Shown one piece after another: positions 18,195 to 27,701 of a stretch of DNA of 64,000 nt; the stretch's first letter is position 1, and the number at the start of each line of letters is the position of its first letter. The notes under the pieces were generated by a model, which had not been told where the DNA came from, did no database searches, and saw only the letters and a list, made by a program, of their open reading frames with translations. This DNA comes from Nonlabens dokdonensis DSW-6 (GTDB lineage Bacteria > Bacteroidota > Bacteroidia > Flavobacteriales > Flavobacteriaceae), in NCBI RefSeq assembly GCF_000332115.1, contig NC_020156.1, forward strand, positions 3,287,501 to 3,351,500. Direction: 5' to 3'. Both the position numbers and the translations under genes were made by a program.

Positions 18195-19523
18195 ATGAAG
18201 AAAATAGCATTACACTGGCAAATATTAATAGGAATGGTTCTTGGAATCGCTTTTGGGTTTATTATGACTCAGGTGGATTGGGGAAAAGACTTTGTAGGAG
18301 ATTGGATCGAGCCTTTTGGAAAAATATTTGTCAATTTATTAAAATTGATCGCAGTACCATTAATTCTAGCCTCTCTTATTAAAGGGATTTCTGATCTAAA
18401 GGACATTGCCAAATTCCGTAATATGGGATTGCGTACGGTGCTTATTTATATTGCTACAACAGTTATTGCTATCACGATAGGATTAGGTCTGGTAAATTTA
18501 TTTAAGCCTGGTGAAGGTATTTCTGAAGAAACGATTGCCAATTTAAGTTCTACGTATGAAGGAAATGAAAATATTAAAGGTAAACTAGCCACTGCAGCAG
18601 CGCAAAAAGATGCTGGACCTTTGCAAGCGCTTGTTGATATGGTTCCTGATAATGCGGTTGCTGCCATGTCTAACAATAGTTTGATGTTGCAAGTGATCTT
18701 CTTTGCTATATTTTTAGGAATATCCATGTTATTAATAGGAGAGAAGAGAGCTCAACCTTTAAAAGACTTTTTTGATAGTTTAAATGATGTAGTTCTTAAA
18801 ATGGTGGACTTAATCATGTTAACTGCACCTTTTGCGGTTTTTGCTTTATTAGCAACTGTAGTAGTTACCTCAGACGATCCAGAAGTATTACTTGCTTTAT
18901 TGTATTATGCTTTAACTGTGGTAGCTGGTTTATTTTTAATGATTGTAGTATACTGTTTGATTTTTACGATTTACGTAAAAAAATCTCCTTTTTGGTTTCT
19001 TAATAAAATTGCACCAGCTCAATTGTTAGCTTTTTCTACTAGTTCTAGTGCTGCGACCTTACCAGTTACAATGGAAAGGGTAGAAGAACACATGGGCGTA
19101 GAGAAAGAGGTATCTAGTTTTGTTCTTCCAGTAGGTGCTACGATAAATATGGATGGTACTAGTTTATACCAAGCGGTTGCTGCTGTATTTGTGTGTCAAG
19201 CATTGGGAATCGACCTTAACTTAGGAGCTCAACTTACTATTGTACTTACTGCTTTATTGGCTTCTATAGGTAGCGCGGCTGTCCCTGGTGCTGGAATGGT
19301 AATGCTCGTTATTGTTTTAGAATCTATCGATTTCCCAAGTGAATTATTGCCAGTAGCCCTTGCTTTAATTTTTGCAGTAGATCGCCCATTAGATATGTTG
19401 CGTACCACTGTAAATGTTACCGGTGATGCTACTGTTGCATCTGTAGTTGCAAAGAGCTTAGGTAAATTTGGTGAACCAAAGGTTAAAGAATGGGACGACC
19501 ATCTCGACGAAGTGTCGTCTTAA
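18195..19523 (+). CDS. Dicarboxylate/amino acid:cation symporter (DAACS family)
   Basis: 442-residue inner-membrane transporter of the GltP/GltT/DctA family, which takes up glutamate, aspartate or C4-dicarboxylates with sodium or protons. The re-entrant hairpin motif SSSAATLP and the cation/substrate motif NMDGTSLYQ are present, followed by GSAAVPGAG (second hairpin) and a C-terminal DRPLDMLRTTVNVTGD containing the conserved substrate-binding Asp, Arg and Asn residues. Length and hydrophobic pattern are normal. The substrate is not resolvable from sequence alone. Confidence 0.93.
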   Translation: MKKIALHWQILIGMVLGIAFGFIMTQVDWGKDFVGDWIEPFGKIFVNLLKLIAVPLILASLIKGISDLKDIAKFRNMGLRTVLIYIATTVIAITIGLGLVNLFKPGEGISEETIANLSSTYEGNENIKGKLATAAAQKDAGPLQALVDMVPDNAVAAMSNNSLMLQVIFFAIFLGISMLLIGEKRAQPLKDFFDSLNDVVLKMVDLIMLTAPFAVFALLATVVVTSDDPEVLLALLYYALTVVAGLFLMIVVYCLIFTIYVKKSPFWFLNKIAPAQLLAFSTSSSAATLPVTMERVEEHMGVEKEVSSFVLPVGATINMDGTSLYQAVAAVFVCQALGIDLNLGAQLTIVLTALLASIGSAAVPGAGMVMLVIVLESIDFPSELLPVALALIFAVDRPLDMLRTTVNVTGDATVASVVAKSLGKFGEPKVKEWDDHLDEVSS

Positions 19524-19598
19524 GGAATAGTTAAATACTAATTGACGTTTTTTACAATTCGTTAAACTAATTTCATTAGATTTATAGAGTCAAAAGTA

Positions 19599-19606
19599 TA
19601 TTTTTG
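19599..19606 (+). promoter_or_regulatory. TAnnTTTG promoter core (TATTTTTG)
   Basis: Perfect -7 element 17 nt upstream of the ATG at 19624. Confidence 0.45.
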
Positions 19607-19623
19607 ATATAAAATAACCTCTG

Positions 19624-21450
19624 ATGAATAAATTCTTTACTCTAATTATCTTGTTGTCAGGTTTTCTAATGACCGCCCAAGTAGGAATAGGAACGGCTAC
19701 TCCTGATCCTGCAGCAGCATTAGATATCGACTCGCAGTTGCCAGATGGCTCATATGGAGGTTTAAAATTACCTACCATGACTCTGGCAGATCGTGCTACG
19801 ATAGCAACTCCTATTCCTGACGGTTTGATGATATATATACAAGATGGAGCAACGAGGTGTGTACAAATTTGGGATGCTACACAATCTAGCTGGATGAATT
19901 GGTATTGTATGAATCAATTACCTGTTGCTAGCGCTGTAAATTATACAGGGACCAGAGAAGTAGGTGAAACGCTTACTGGTAGTTATACTTATACAGACTT
20001 TGAGAATGATACCGAGTCAGGGACTTCTTTTCAATGGTACAGAGCTACTGATGTTAGTGGAACAGGTAGTGCACCTATTAGCGGAGCGACTTCAATAGCT
20101 TATACCACCATAAATGCAGACGGAAATCAATTTTTAGCTTTAGGTGTTACTCCACAAGCAAGTAGTGGAGCAAGTCCAGGCGTTGAAGTATTAAGCACTT
20201 TTCAACAAATTTCATTCGTACCAACTTTATTGGAGTTTGATAGAAACGCGACAACTATTCCAGAAGGAGATTTTAGAACTATTCCTATAACGATTTCGAA
20301 TCCTAATCCAACTACCGCAACTACTGTGGAGATTGCTTTAGATTCTGGAAACACGAGCACATTTGGTGTTTTAGGAACTGACTATACGATTGATAATGAT
20401 GGTACAAATGTTACTGGTTATCCTTTTACCGTTACCATTCCTGCTGGTGCAACTACTTTCAATAATGTAACGATATCCATTCTCCAAGACAATGATAATG
20501 CTATTAATGAAGAACTCTATTTAATATTACAAAATCCAAGTGGTGGTACTACCGCTGCGTTAAGCGGTAATCAAAATGATCATGTAGTTTATAGTGATGA
20601 CGATGAGTTTCCTACTGAAGTAGAATTTGTTTCTACATCTTCTAGTGTTGAAGAGCCAGTAACTCCAGATAATACACGTACTATCAATATAGCAATAACA
20701 AACCCATCATCTACTGCATCTACTACGGTCTTAGTGACTTTAAATGCGAGTAGCACAGTTGAATCTGGTGATTATTCTATAGATTATGATGGAAGTCCAG
20801 TAACATTTCCTTTTACGGTAACTTTTCTTGCGGGACAAGCGGCAAATGAAAGTTTTACCATAACCTCATTAAATGATATAGACACTGACGATGAGATTTT
20901 AAATATTGACCTCATATCTCCAGCAGGCGGAATACCTGCCGCTGCTATAGGAACTAATGATGCTCATGAGTTAACAATTAATGATGATGAGACGCCAGCA
21001 GGAGCTTCAGATTTGTTTATTTCGGAATATATCGAAGATGGCGGTGAGAAGGGTTTAGAAATAGCTAATTTCACTGGAGCACCTGTAAATCTAAATGATT
21101 ACACTATAAGAGGATATCAGAATTCGAATACTGCAGTTGGGTGGTCGGTAGCTCTTTCAGGTACATTAGCGAATGGAGATGTTTACGTAGTGGCATCAAG
21201 TTCAGTATCAGTTACGAGAGATCAAACAACTTCAAGTTTTCAATTTAACGGTAATGATGCTGTTGCTCTAGAAACAGATGGTGGTACATTAATCGATTTA
21301 CTTGGAACCATTGGAACAGCGACCAATTATGGAGAAAGTACAGTTTTAAGAAGAAGACCAGGTTTCGGTCCATCAACTACATATGATGTAAACGAATTTG
21401 ATACTTATTCAAGTTCTATATTAACAGGCTTTGGCTCTCATACTTTCTAA
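19624..21450 (+). CDS. Secreted multidomain protein: Calx-beta-like repeats and lamin-tail domain
   Basis: 608 residues. A signal peptide ends in MTAQ. Next comes a ~80-residue N-terminal module (VGIGTATPDPAAALDI, GGLKLP, WDATQSSWMNWYC) that recurs in the next gene. Residues ~95-195 are Ig-like. Two Calx-beta-like repeats follow (about 200-325 and 335-455), each ending in an acidic INEELYLIL/DDEILNIDL strand and a DDDE-type loop. Residues ~460-600 look like a lamin-tail domain (LFISEYIEDGG, LEIANFTGAPVNL). No T9SS sorting domain is obvious at the C-terminus. Probably a surface or matrix protein; role unknown. Confidence 0.8.
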   Translation: MNKFFTLIILLSGFLMTAQVGIGTATPDPAAALDIDSQLPDGSYGGLKLPTMTLADRATIATPIPDGLMIYIQDGATRCVQIWDATQSSWMNWYCMNQLPVASAVNYTGTREVGETLTGSYTYTDFENDTESGTSFQWYRATDVSGTGSAPISGATSIAYTTINADGNQFLALGVTPQASSGASPGVEVLSTFQQISFVPTLLEFDRNATTIPEGDFRTIPITISNPNPTTATTVEIALDSGNTSTFGVLGTDYTIDNDGTNVTGYPFTVTIPAGATTFNNVTISILQDNDNAINEELYLILQNPSGGTTAALSGNQNDHVVYSDDDEFPTEVEFVSTSSSVEEPVTPDNTRTINIAITNPSSTASTTVLVTLNASSTVESGDYSIDYDGSPVTFPFTVTFLAGQAANESFTITSLNDIDTDDEILNIDLISPAGGIPAAAIGTNDAHELTINDDETPAGASDLFISEYIEDGGEKGLEIANFTGAPVNLNDYTIRGYQNSNTAVGWSVALSGTLANGDVYVVASSSVSVTRDQTTSSFQFNGNDAVALETDGGTLIDLLGTIGTATNYGESTVLRRRPGFGPSTTYDVNEFDTYSSSILTGFGSHTF

Positions 21451-21451
21451 T

Positions 21452-22240
21452 ATGAAACTTATCTATTACATTTCATTTTTAATAATAGGTTTTTTCTCAT
21501 CTGCCCAAATAGGAATCAATACTAATGATCCTGACGCTGCCGCTGCACTTGATATAAATGCTCAAAACACAATTAATTTTGGAGGATTAGCAATACCTGT
21601 AGTTTCAGAAACGCAAAGAAATACGATCGCAGTAACGGCAAGTAGTGAAGGGACTATGCTATTTGTTACCTATGCAAGTGGTGATAGATGTCTAGAAATT
21701 TATGATGGTATTCAAGATACCTGGCAAAAGATCAATTGTTTAACCATAGGACCATTAATTCTTTGGCAACAAGATTTTGACACTAATACTACATGGAATT
21801 ACTCAAGTGATGTGTCATTCTTTGACAATGGGTCTGATGGATTTTATGGTATCACAACTACTTTACCTTTCTATAGCTCGACCATTATGCAAAATGACTT
21901 TGTCGGAATAGATGACTTAAATGATGAAGGTAATGGAACCAGTGGTTTTGCTACCTTAACTTTCGATACGGTTGCTGTTTCTGGTAATAATATAAGTATC
22001 CAATTTGATTATGATATTCAAGAATGGGATAACAATGATGATGTTTATTATACTGCAGTAGTGGATGGAGTGGATCAAACAGAAGTATTTTTCTTTGATG
22101 GTATAGGAGATTTAAGTGCAAACGGCACAGAGATTATAAGTGTTCCTAACGGTACATCAACGGTAGGTTTTAGAATAAGATTTAGACAAAATGGCCCTGA
22201 TCGAGGAGGCTTTGATAATTTTAGGGTCGTAAGGAACTAA
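21452..22240 (+). CDS. Secreted protein sharing the N-terminal module of its upstream neighbour
   Basis: 262 residues from the ATG at 21452, one nt after the previous stop. A longer frame from 21431 would overlap that gene and spoil the signal peptide (IGFFSSAQ). Residues ~20-100 repeat the neighbour's module (IGINTNDPDAAAALDI, FGGLAIP, IYDGIQDTWQKINC). The C-terminal ~150 residues form a different beta-sandwich-like region (LWQQDFDTNTTWNY, then VGFRIRFRQNGPDRGGFDNF), of the kind found in adhesive or carbohydrate-binding domains. No sorting domain is seen. Probably co-transcribed with 19624-21450. Confidence 0.75.
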   Translation: MKLIYYISFLIIGFFSSAQIGINTNDPDAAAALDINAQNTINFGGLAIPVVSETQRNTIAVTASSEGTMLFVTYASGDRCLEIYDGIQDTWQKINCLTIGPLILWQQDFDTNTTWNYSSDVSFFDNGSDGFYGITTTLPFYSSTIMQNDFVGIDDLNDEGNGTSGFATLTFDTVAVSGNNISIQFDYDIQEWDNNDDVYYTAVVDGVDQTEVFFFDGIGDLSANGTEIISVPNGTSTVGFRIRFRQNGPDRGGFDNFRVVRN

Positions 22241-22253
22241 TATTTTTGTATCT

Positions 22254-22269
22254 CACTTTCGCGAAAGCG
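22254..22269. repeat. Dispersed 16-bp palindrome, copy 6 (intergenic, 1 mismatch)
   Basis: CACTTTCGCGAAAGCG, one base off the consensus, after the stop of the secreted-protein gene. Confidence 0.85.
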
Positions 22270-22369
22270 GAAAAACAATCCCTATCCTTTTAATTATTAG
22301 AACTTCTTAACGCAATACATCATATTTTCTTCTTAGTTTGCGTCCTTATTCAACCAAAAAAACGAAGAC

Positions 22370-23401
22370 ATGAACATTTGTTTTATTATGTATCCTTGGG
22401 AAGAAATTAAAGCAGAAGAGGATTCTACGCTTACTTTGATCCATGAATGCATCAAACGTGGGCATAAAGTGGCCATCGCTACTCCTGCAAATCTTACTAT
22501 AAGAAACAGTATTGCATATGCATTTTCTAAAGTAATCAAGAAAATGGATAAAGTACCTGCTCAAATCAAGTCCTTTTACAAACAAGCCGAACTGAAAGAG
22601 AAGATGTTGCCACTCGCTGGTTTTGATGTGATTATGATGAGAGCAAATCCGCCATTGGATCCTATTGCTTTAAACTTTTTGGATTCCGTAAAAGATGATG
22701 TGTTTATCGTAAATGATATTGAAGGGTTGAGAGAAGCCAATAATAAGTTATATACCGCTTGTTTTGACGATCCTAACAATGAGATTATTCCAGCAACTCA
22801 TGTTTCTAAGAATAAGCAATATCTTAAAAGTGTGATCAAGGAAAATCCAAGAGATAAAATGATCATGAAACCATTAAATGGATATGGTGGAAGTGGCGTT
22901 ATTATGATAGAAAAAAGTGCGATGGGAAATGTGAATTCCTTACTTGATTTCTATATCGATAATAAAGACGGTACTACAAACTATGTGATTCTACAAGATT
23001 ATATAGAAGGAGCAGATCAAGGCGACTCCCGTATATTATTGCTTAATGGGGAACCTATAGGAGCTGTGAGACGCGTTCCTGGCGATGAAGATCATAGATC
23101 TAATATTAGTGCCGGAGGAACTTTCCAACGTCACCAGCTTACTAAAGCAGAGAAAAATCTTTGTAAAAAAATAGGTCCTAAGCTAATTAAGGATGGGCTT
23201 TACTTTGTTGGCATAGACGTCATTAATGGTATGCTGGTAGAAGTGAATGTAATGTCTCCTGGTGGAATCGTTCAAATCAACAAAGCCTCTAAAGTAAAAA
23301 TACAGGCAAAAATTATAGACTATTTTGAAGATGTAGTTCAAGACCGTATTAAGTCTTTAGAACGTCGCAATAAACTTAAAAGCACCATTGTAGATGCTTA
23401 A
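22370..23401 (+). CDS. ATP-grasp ligase, glutathione-synthetase-like
   Basis: 343 residues. The N-terminal domain has a GshB-like pre-ATP-grasp fold (MNICFIMYPWEEI, then DVIMMRANPP). The ATP-grasp core shows MIMKPLNGYGGSGV for nucleotide binding, LQDYIEGADQGDSRI, and the Mg-binding VEVNVMSPGGI near the C-terminus. The order and spacing match glutathione synthetase/RimK-type carboxylate-amine ligases, but the partner amine and acid are unknown. It opens a three-gene overlapping cassette with an N-formylglutamate-amidohydrolase-like gene and a DUF1704 gene, which suggests a gamma-glutamyl- or peptide-type small molecule or modification. Confidence 0.85.
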   Translation: MNICFIMYPWEEIKAEEDSTLTLIHECIKRGHKVAIATPANLTIRNSIAYAFSKVIKKMDKVPAQIKSFYKQAELKEKMLPLAGFDVIMMRANPPLDPIALNFLDSVKDDVFIVNDIEGLREANNKLYTACFDDPNNEIIPATHVSKNKQYLKSVIKENPRDKMIMKPLNGYGGSGVIMIEKSAMGNVNSLLDFYIDNKDGTTNYVILQDYIEGADQGDSRILLLNGEPIGAVRRVPGDEDHRSNISAGGTFQRHQLTKAEKNLCKKIGPKLIKDGLYFVGIDVINGMLVEVNVMSPGGIVQINKASKVKIQAKIIDYFEDVVQDRIKSLERRNKLKSTIVDA

Positions 23402-24224
23402 ACTCTCTATTTTACAGATCATAGAGCGCATAGAAAAAGAAGAGACTTTTCATGCGGTCGTTGAGGATTATTCCTTTTCTATTAAAATTGATGATTATGT
23501 TCCCTATGCATGCGCAGCAGTGCATGATGGGCATCATTTTTCCAAAGACTTATGGGATAATTGCTTGCATACAGAACATGATCGCTGGTATGAAGAAGAT
23601 CCTTGTACCGGTCAGATGATTTCTGGTTTACCTATTACTTTAATAGCACATGACAGCAGGTTTGAATATGATCTTAATCGTCATCCAGATACTGCTATTT
23701 ATGATACCGCATGGGGGAAAAAGTTATGGAAGAAGCCTCTGACAGAAAAACAAAAAGATAGAGCTTTAACAAAGCACGATAATTTTTATAAGGTAGTACT
23801 TACATTATCGGTGAAGTTAGAAGAGCTTTTTGGAAGTTGTGTTTTTTATGACATGCACTCTTACAACTGGAAGCGATGGGATCGCAAGGTTCCCGTTTTT
23901 AATTTAGGTACTTCAAATGTTGATCAAGAAAAATATAGTGTCGCTATTAAACAGTGGCAAGAAATTCTTGACGACATGCCGCTACCTTTTGAAGAGAAAG
24001 TTACTTGTACGATAAATGATGTTTTTCAAGGGAATGGGTTCTTTTTAAAGTATGTTACTTCAAATACAGTAAACACTCTAGTTTTAGCTACCGAAATCTC
24101 CAAGATCTACTGTGATGAGTTAACTGGACAAATATTTCCAGAAGTAGTTCATTCTGTGCAAGATTTATTTCGTTATTATATTAAAGCACACGCACATCGT
24201 TTTTATGACCGACATGATGTCTAA
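23394..24224 (+). CDS. N-formylglutamate amidohydrolase family protein
   Basis: 276 residues. It has the metal-dependent amidohydrolase pattern of the FGase family: HDGHHFSKDLW (about 41-51), HDSRFEYDLNRH (about 83-94) and YDMHSYNWKRW (about 152-162), which carry the His/Glu/Asp residues expected at the active site. The classical enzyme removes formate from N-formylglutamate in histidine breakdown, but no hut genes are near. The 8-bp overlap with the ATP-grasp gene and the tie to DUF1704 point to a different, cassette-specific substrate. Confidence 0.8.
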   Translation: MLKLSILQIIERIEKEETFHAVVEDYSFSIKIDDYVPYACAAVHDGHHFSKDLWDNCLHTEHDRWYEEDPCTGQMISGLPITLIAHDSRFEYDLNRHPDTAIYDTAWGKKLWKKPLTEKQKDRALTKHDNFYKVVLTLSVKLEELFGSCVFYDMHSYNWKRWDRKVPVFNLGTSNVDQEKYSVAIKQWQEILDDMPLPFEEKVTCTINDVFQGNGFFLKYVTSNTVNTLVLATEISKIYCDELTGQIFPEVVHSVQDLFRYYIKAHAHRFYDRHDV

Positions 24225-25392
24225 CAATACCACTGATACAGACCTTTCCCAATATCAAGACGTTCTTGATATTGATGCAAATATTCACAGAATTGTAAAA
24301 AATCTAGAGCTTCTAGCTTACATCAATCCTTTGAACATTGCCCAAGAGCGAAAGGAATTTTTTAAGTCAAAATACACTCACGAGCCAAAATTCAAGTATC
24401 GTAAACTTAAATTTAAGCCCTATAAATTGCATCGCATGTTTTTTAGCCAGCGGCTAGAGCGCATTGAAGATGAAGATATTAGATCGTTGTATAAGGATAT
24501 TATTTATACATACAGTGGTTTAGTACAATGCATTGAGACCATTAGCGAGTCTAATAGTAAGTTCTATTTTAACAGCTTGCGCTTTTTTGGAACACCTACA
24601 GAAAAGATGGTAGAAAATGCAAAGTTTATCTTGCATTTTCAAAATGAAGAGCTGGTAGAAAAAAAGCATGATGCTATTTTGAGCACAGAAGAAGCCGAAG
24701 CTTTTTTCATCAACTATCGAGAGTTGTACGATTTTGATTTTACCATAAAGACCAGCAGCGCTATGAGTGCAGCTGCGATGGTTTCTAATAAAGACAGGTC
24801 GCTTATTTTAAAAAAGGGACATTTATATTCACAACATGAGCTCAATGTACTTGCTCATCACGAAATAGGAGTCCATCTGGTTACTACTTTTAATGCTATA
24901 GATCAACCTTTAAAAATTTTTAGTAATGGTTTTCCTAACAATGTAGAAACGCAAGAAGGACTTGCTGTAATGTCAGAATATATGAGCGGTAACCTTACTT
25001 TAAATCGCTTAAAAGAACTGGCTTACCGTGTGATTGCTACAGATTCTCTTATCAAGGGATATTCTTTTGCAGATACATTTGACCTGATTCACAGTCAGTA
25101 TAAACTTGATCGTGAGCGAGCTTTTAATATAACCTTACGTACCCATCGTGGAGGTGGTTTTACTAAGGACGCGTTGTACCTTTCTGGACTTAAAAAGATT
25201 TACGATCTTCATAAATCAAATACAAATTTTGATAATATGCTCTTAGGTAAGTGTTCATTAGAATACAATCCGATCATAGAAAAAATGAAAGGTTTGAATT
25301 TAGTTCTTCCTGCAGCTCATCACGCTAAAAGTTTTGATGTTCAGCTTAATAATAATCCGACTATAGATTTTATCTTAAATAATTTAAAATAG
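24205..25392 (+). CDS. DUF1704/QEGLA-motif metallopeptidase-like protein (TIGR02421 family)
   Basis: 395 residues. The family, annotated as flavohemoglobin expression-modulating QEGLA motif protein, is related to the tubulin carboxypeptidase MATCAP. Visible residues fit a zincin: His219-Glu220-x-x-x-His224 in HHEIGVH, the QEGLA motif at 250-254 supplying a further Glu, and a late THRGGGFTKDALY segment. It overlaps the upstream gene by 20 bp, and internal ATGs at 24214 and 24217 are alternatives. A carboxypeptidase acting on the ligase product is plausible but is inference. Confidence 0.85.
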   Translation: MTDMMSNNTTDTDLSQYQDVLDIDANIHRIVKNLELLAYINPLNIAQERKEFFKSKYTHEPKFKYRKLKFKPYKLHRMFFSQRLERIEDEDIRSLYKDIIYTYSGLVQCIETISESNSKFYFNSLRFFGTPTEKMVENAKFILHFQNEELVEKKHDAILSTEEAEAFFINYRELYDFDFTIKTSSAMSAAAMVSNKDRSLILKKGHLYSQHELNVLAHHEIGVHLVTTFNAIDQPLKIFSNGFPNNVETQEGLAVMSEYMSGNLTLNRLKELAYRVIATDSLIKGYSFADTFDLIHSQYKLDRERAFNITLRTHRGGGFTKDALYLSGLKKIYDLHKSNTNFDNMLLGKCSLEYNPIIEKMKGLNLVLPAAHHAKSFDVQLNNNPTIDFILNNLK

Positions 25393-25415
25393 GAGAGTAG
25401 AAGTTGTTGTAATTC

Positions 25416-25431
25416 CGCTTTCGCGAAAGCA
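25416..25431. repeat. Dispersed 16-bp palindrome, copy 7 (intergenic, 1 mismatch)
   Basis: CGCTTTCGCGAAAGCA, 23 nt after the DUF1704 stop. Confidence 0.85.
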
Positions 25432-25505
25432 ATATCTTAACAGCTTTTTTACTTAAAATTGCATTTGAGATGTTTACATATTTTGTAGAATGATGTACTT
25501 ATCAA

Positions 25506-25730
25506 TCAATCTAAAATCTCATAATCAATATCTAGCTTTCTCAACGCTCGTAATGCTGACCCAGAATTTTTATCGGCTACTTCAATCTGAACCGCATCAC
25601 CTTCCAGCAATATTTCGGTAAGTTCATGTGCTAAAGACGGTTCTAATTGCGTAGAAATTTCTAGCATACAAGCTGTTATTGCTCTTTTATCAGGTCTTAT
25701 GGAATCACAGGATAGTAAGTTTAATTTCAT
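25506..25730 (-). CDS. Small conserved-looking protein, unknown
   Basis: 74 residues, soluble, with an alternating beta-alpha pattern: a strand, helix 17-45, a strand (DAVQIEVADK), helix (GSALRALRKL) and a final strand (DYEILD). The last part loosely resembles the C-terminal fold of ribosomal protein L7/L12, but I do not claim homology. Its composition and normal codon use suggest it is real. Neighbours give no clue. Confidence 0.55.
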   Translation of the reverse strand: MKLNLLSCDSIRPDKRAITACMLEISTQLEPSLAHELTEILLEGDAVQIEVADKNSGSALRALRKLDIDYEILD

Positions 25731-25868
25731 AGCAATGGTTTCTTGCTAAGATACTTTAGAATTTAATAGTATTGGCATACCATAAATTCAAAACAAGACC
25801 ATTTCAATAAACTAATTCTAATTATTTAAGTTGTTCACTTATCAATTTGAAGATACCAGATGAAATCT

Positions 25869-27701
25869 CTAATTCTTATAAATTTTCTGTTTAGTAATTT
25901 GACCGCTGGAGCTCAAACCTTTTATAACGTATAATCCATTTGATAGTTGTGATATATCTATCTTATTTACGCCTTCCTTTAAACTTCCTGTTTTCAATAG
26001 TTTCCCACTTAAGTCATATAAGGAATAGGTTGCATTTTGCTTTGTGCTTACAAATAGTTCTTCTAAAGCTGGATTAGGATAAAGTATCCACATATCTTCA
26101 TGCTGTAAATTCTCTGTAGACAGCGTGTTACTTACAACTGTAGAATAAGTATTAGTAGTGATCGGTAAGTTGTAATCAAAATAAATATTTGCAGTTGCTT
26201 CAAAATCATCACCTAAAACAGCTGTACTTTTTGACTTGATTTTGTAGAAAATCCATCCGTGGCTATTGGGCTCATTTGTAGTGCTATCTTCTAAATTAAT
26301 ATTGTTGAATGTGTAAGTAAGTTCATTCCCATTGTTTAAGGATGTGGTGTAGGAATGAGACGCAGTTAACGGTTGAAATGTGCTCCAGTCTAATTCTTGA
26401 TCTAATGTGGTTTTTACAATAATATTCACTGCCGAGGCTGTTCCTGTATTTTGGAAACGGATTCTATATGTCAAATCATCTCCTACTTGAGCTGGTGTTA
26501 TTTGATCACCTTCAATACACAAAACATCATTGGGGTCATAAGCATTAACTACTGGCTGATCAAAATCAATATTATTATTTGAAGGATTTACGTCTGTAAG
26601 AGGTGTGATATTACCAGTAAAATTTAAAGTCTCACCAGAATTAACTGTAGGTGGTGTAAAAATATTGAATGTTAATGTGATGTTCCTTATCTCTAGTGGA
26701 GTCAAATTACTATAATTCCAGGTGATGGAATTGCTGCTAATGTTTGAAGGTGTTATTGAAGAAGATAGGTATGTCATCTTAGTTGCATCAAAATTTAATA
26801 CAATCGATTCTGATCCTGTGGTTATGTTTCCGTTGTTTGTATAAATAAGATCATAATCTACATCAAAGCCAGGTCTTGCAAGCGTTTGACTTATAAGTTG
26901 AGTGCTTACATCTACTCCGTTTATATTACTCTCAAGGCAAAAGTCATTGTTCAAGTAAGAATTTGTGGTAGCATCTATCGTTAAGTTAATTGAGTTAGGA
27001 GTAGAAATCAGATTACCGCTATTTACTGGCTCAATTGTGAAGTTGCCAGTAATATTTGGCAATAAGAAAGTGTAATTGCCATTTATAGTAGATGTGAATG
27101 AAGTAGAATTATCTCCCAAGTTTGTAATTTTCATAGGGTAATTATTGAGCATATTAGGATTTGAACAACTTGCTGCATTAATTGAACCACTAACTATTTT
27201 TGGATTATGAATTCCTAAACTTGCACCATCGAGAAAAAACTGGCAACTAGGAATTGTAATTCTAAGCTGGTAGTTACCTGCTTGAATATTTGAAAAAACT
27301 AAGAGACTATTTTTAGGATTGGGCCAGCCTGTACAAGTTCCTGCTACAGTATTTATGGTAGTAGCACTAATCGCAGCATTGTTAGAGTCTATTAATTCAA
27401 AAATCGCTGGGGTTCCTGTATAAATAATACCATATTCTAATTCTAACTGGTAAAAGCCATCAGCTCCTATACCAAATATAGGAGAGGTTACTGTTGCGTT
27501 TGGGTTCCCTAAATTATCCACAAAAATAGATTGACAACCACCATTAAACCACGAGTTAGAAACTGTACTTGGTAACACAGTCCAGTCGGCAACATCTGCA
27601 GCGGTTGTAAATGAACTAGATGGAATAGGTACGTTCTGACTTTGAGAGATTTGAGCGGAAAGTAAACTGATAATACCGATAATAAGTAAAGCTTTTTTCA
27701 T
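25869..27701 (-). CDS. Large secreted protein with T9SS C-terminal sorting domain
   Basis: 610 residues: a signal peptide (ISLLSAQISQSQ), an N-terminal beta-sandwich, then repeated DUF11/conserved-repeat-like segments (NNGNITTGSESIVLNF, YRIRFQNTGTASA) typical of surface filaments. A C-terminal type IX sorting domain follows (ILYPNPALEELFV, YDLSGKLLKTG, LSNGLYVIKG, KQKIYKN). The DPNDVLCIEGDQI block with the repeat before the CTD is a recurrent flavobacterial architecture. It is predicted to be exported by T9SS and attached to the cell surface, perhaps for adhesion or gliding. A TACCTTCG box with a TTG 16 nt upstream lies before it at 27737-27763. Confidence 0.88.
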   Translation of the reverse strand: MKKALLIIGIISLLSAQISQSQNVPIPSSSFTTAADVADWTVLPSTVSNSWFNGGCQSIFVDNLGNPNATVTSPIFGIGADGFYQLELEYGIIYTGTPAIFELIDSNNAAISATTINTVAGTCTGWPNPKNSLLVFSNIQAGNYQLRITIPSCQFFLDGASLGIHNPKIVSGSINAASCSNPNMLNNYPMKITNLGDNSTSFTSTINGNYTFLLPNITGNFTIEPVNSGNLISTPNSINLTIDATTNSYLNNDFCLESNINGVDVSTQLISQTLARPGFDVDYDLIYTNNGNITTGSESIVLNFDATKMTYLSSSITPSNISSNSITWNYSNLTPLEIRNITLTFNIFTPPTVNSGETLNFTGNITPLTDVNPSNNNIDFDQPVVNAYDPNDVLCIEGDQITPAQVGDDLTYRIRFQNTGTASAVNIIVKTTLDQELDWSTFQPLTASHSYTTSLNNGNELTYTFNNINLEDSTTNEPNSHGWIFYKIKSKSTAVLGDDFEATANIYFDYNLPITTNTYSTVVSNTLSTENLQHEDMWILYPNPALEELFVSTKQNATYSLYDLSGKLLKTGSLKEGVNKIDISQLSNGLYVIKGLSSSGQITKQKIYKN

